From: Saprospiraceae bacterium
GTDB taxonomy: Bacteria; Bacteroidota; Bacteroidia; Chitinophagales; Saprospiraceae
Direction of reading: 5' to 3'
DNA: 64,000 nucleotides
NCBI GenBank assembly: GCA_028285545.1
Contig: JANQPA010000098.1
Span: forward strand, 16,198 to 80,197
Below the pieces are notes generated by a model, which was given only the letters and a program-made list of their open reading frames with translations, did no database searches and was not told where the DNA came from. Positions 63,876-64,000 of this stretch are shown here, piece by piece (the first letter of the stretch is position 1; every line of letters begins with the position of its first letter). The translations under genes and the position numbers were made by a program.

Positions 63876-64000
63876 GGTTGTGTAAAAAGCCAATTTTTGG
63901 AAAAAATTGACTTTAAAAAATATATTTTTTGCTTTTTTATAAGCAGATACATATTAAAGTAAAAACTAAAATTTTTAAAAATTTTAGTTTTTACACAACC
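63876..64000. repeat. 125-bp segment with 13-bp inverted ends and a 36-bp palindrome
   Basis: GGTTGTGTAAAAA at 63876-63888 and its exact reverse complement at 63988-64000 bound an AT-rich non-coding segment. Inside the right end, 63959-63994 is a perfect 36-bp palindrome without a loop. The size and ends resemble a miniature inverted-repeat element or a long terminator. It ends exactly at the window edge, so its true extent cannot be judged. Confidence 0.6.

Overview
The window reads as a chromosomal segment of a Bacteroidota bacterium, most probably of the Saprospiria/Lewinella type. The evidence is: AT-rich DNA; starts without Shine-Dalgarno sequences; promoters of the Bacteroidota form (TTTG, about 19 bp, TAnnTTTG; the clearest is before sucC); a type IX secretion C-terminal sorting domain on a secreted metalloprotease; a DUF5683 gene directly after parAB; and large single-protein families typical of the phylum (alpha-2-macroglobulin, MacB/FtsX permease, C39-peptidase ABC exporter). 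No rRNA, tRNA, CRISPR array or prophage was recognised. The class-level assignment is inference from gene content.

Layout. 0-7.5 kb: lpdA, a C39-peptidase ABC exporter with its HlyD-type fusion protein, a family 2 glycosyltransferase-like membrane protein, and a MiaE-like tRNA hydroxylase followed by an esterase. 8.1-9.9 kb: one intact IS1182-type insertion sequence lying inside an older palindrome between two convergent genes. 9.9-17 kb: a secreted protein, a VWA protein, a peroxiredoxin-like protein, mdh, a T9SS-secreted metalloprotease and sucC. 17-25 kb: a PLP decarboxylase, an ECF sigma factor with a membrane partner, an asparaginase-like lipoprotein, sppA and an FMN reductase. 25-34.8 kb: a metal-dependent hydrolase, parA, parB, DUF5683, an astacin-ricin lipoprotein, ilvE, rdgB and an acidic TPR-like protein with secG. 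35-48.6 kb: groES-groEL, an HMG-CoA lyase-like enzyme, an S41 peptidase, a DUF697/SHOCT protein, a 2,000-residue alpha-2-macroglobulin, a DAO-type oxidoreductase and a YjbR protein. 48.8-52.5 kb: a three-gene operon (four-TM membrane protein, P-loop GTPase-like protein, GAP1-like coiled-coil membrane protein). 53-64 kb: a DEAD-box helicase, a CPBP/AraC/GyrI cluster, a beta-lactamase-like lipoprotein, a MazEF-type pair, a MacB-like permease and a small secreted protein.

Three TCA-cycle or keto-acid enzymes (lpdA, mdh, sucC) are present as separate transcription units. The window is mostly housekeeping DNA; the accessory material is the IS, two miniature elements sharing its ends, the MazEF pair and possibly the GTPase operon.

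The most unusual property lies between the genes. Many intergenic spaces carry locus-specific arrays of a short word (for example GTTCAGCGTT, AATACCCC, GTTCAAGTGTTC, CCAGACTA) arranged as inverted arms, with the G/T-rich arm first and the A/C-rich arm second. Separately there are long, almost perfect palindromes, some in families whose stems differ by paired, base-pair-preserving changes. These structures, with the GTPase operon, are the parts most worth a second look.
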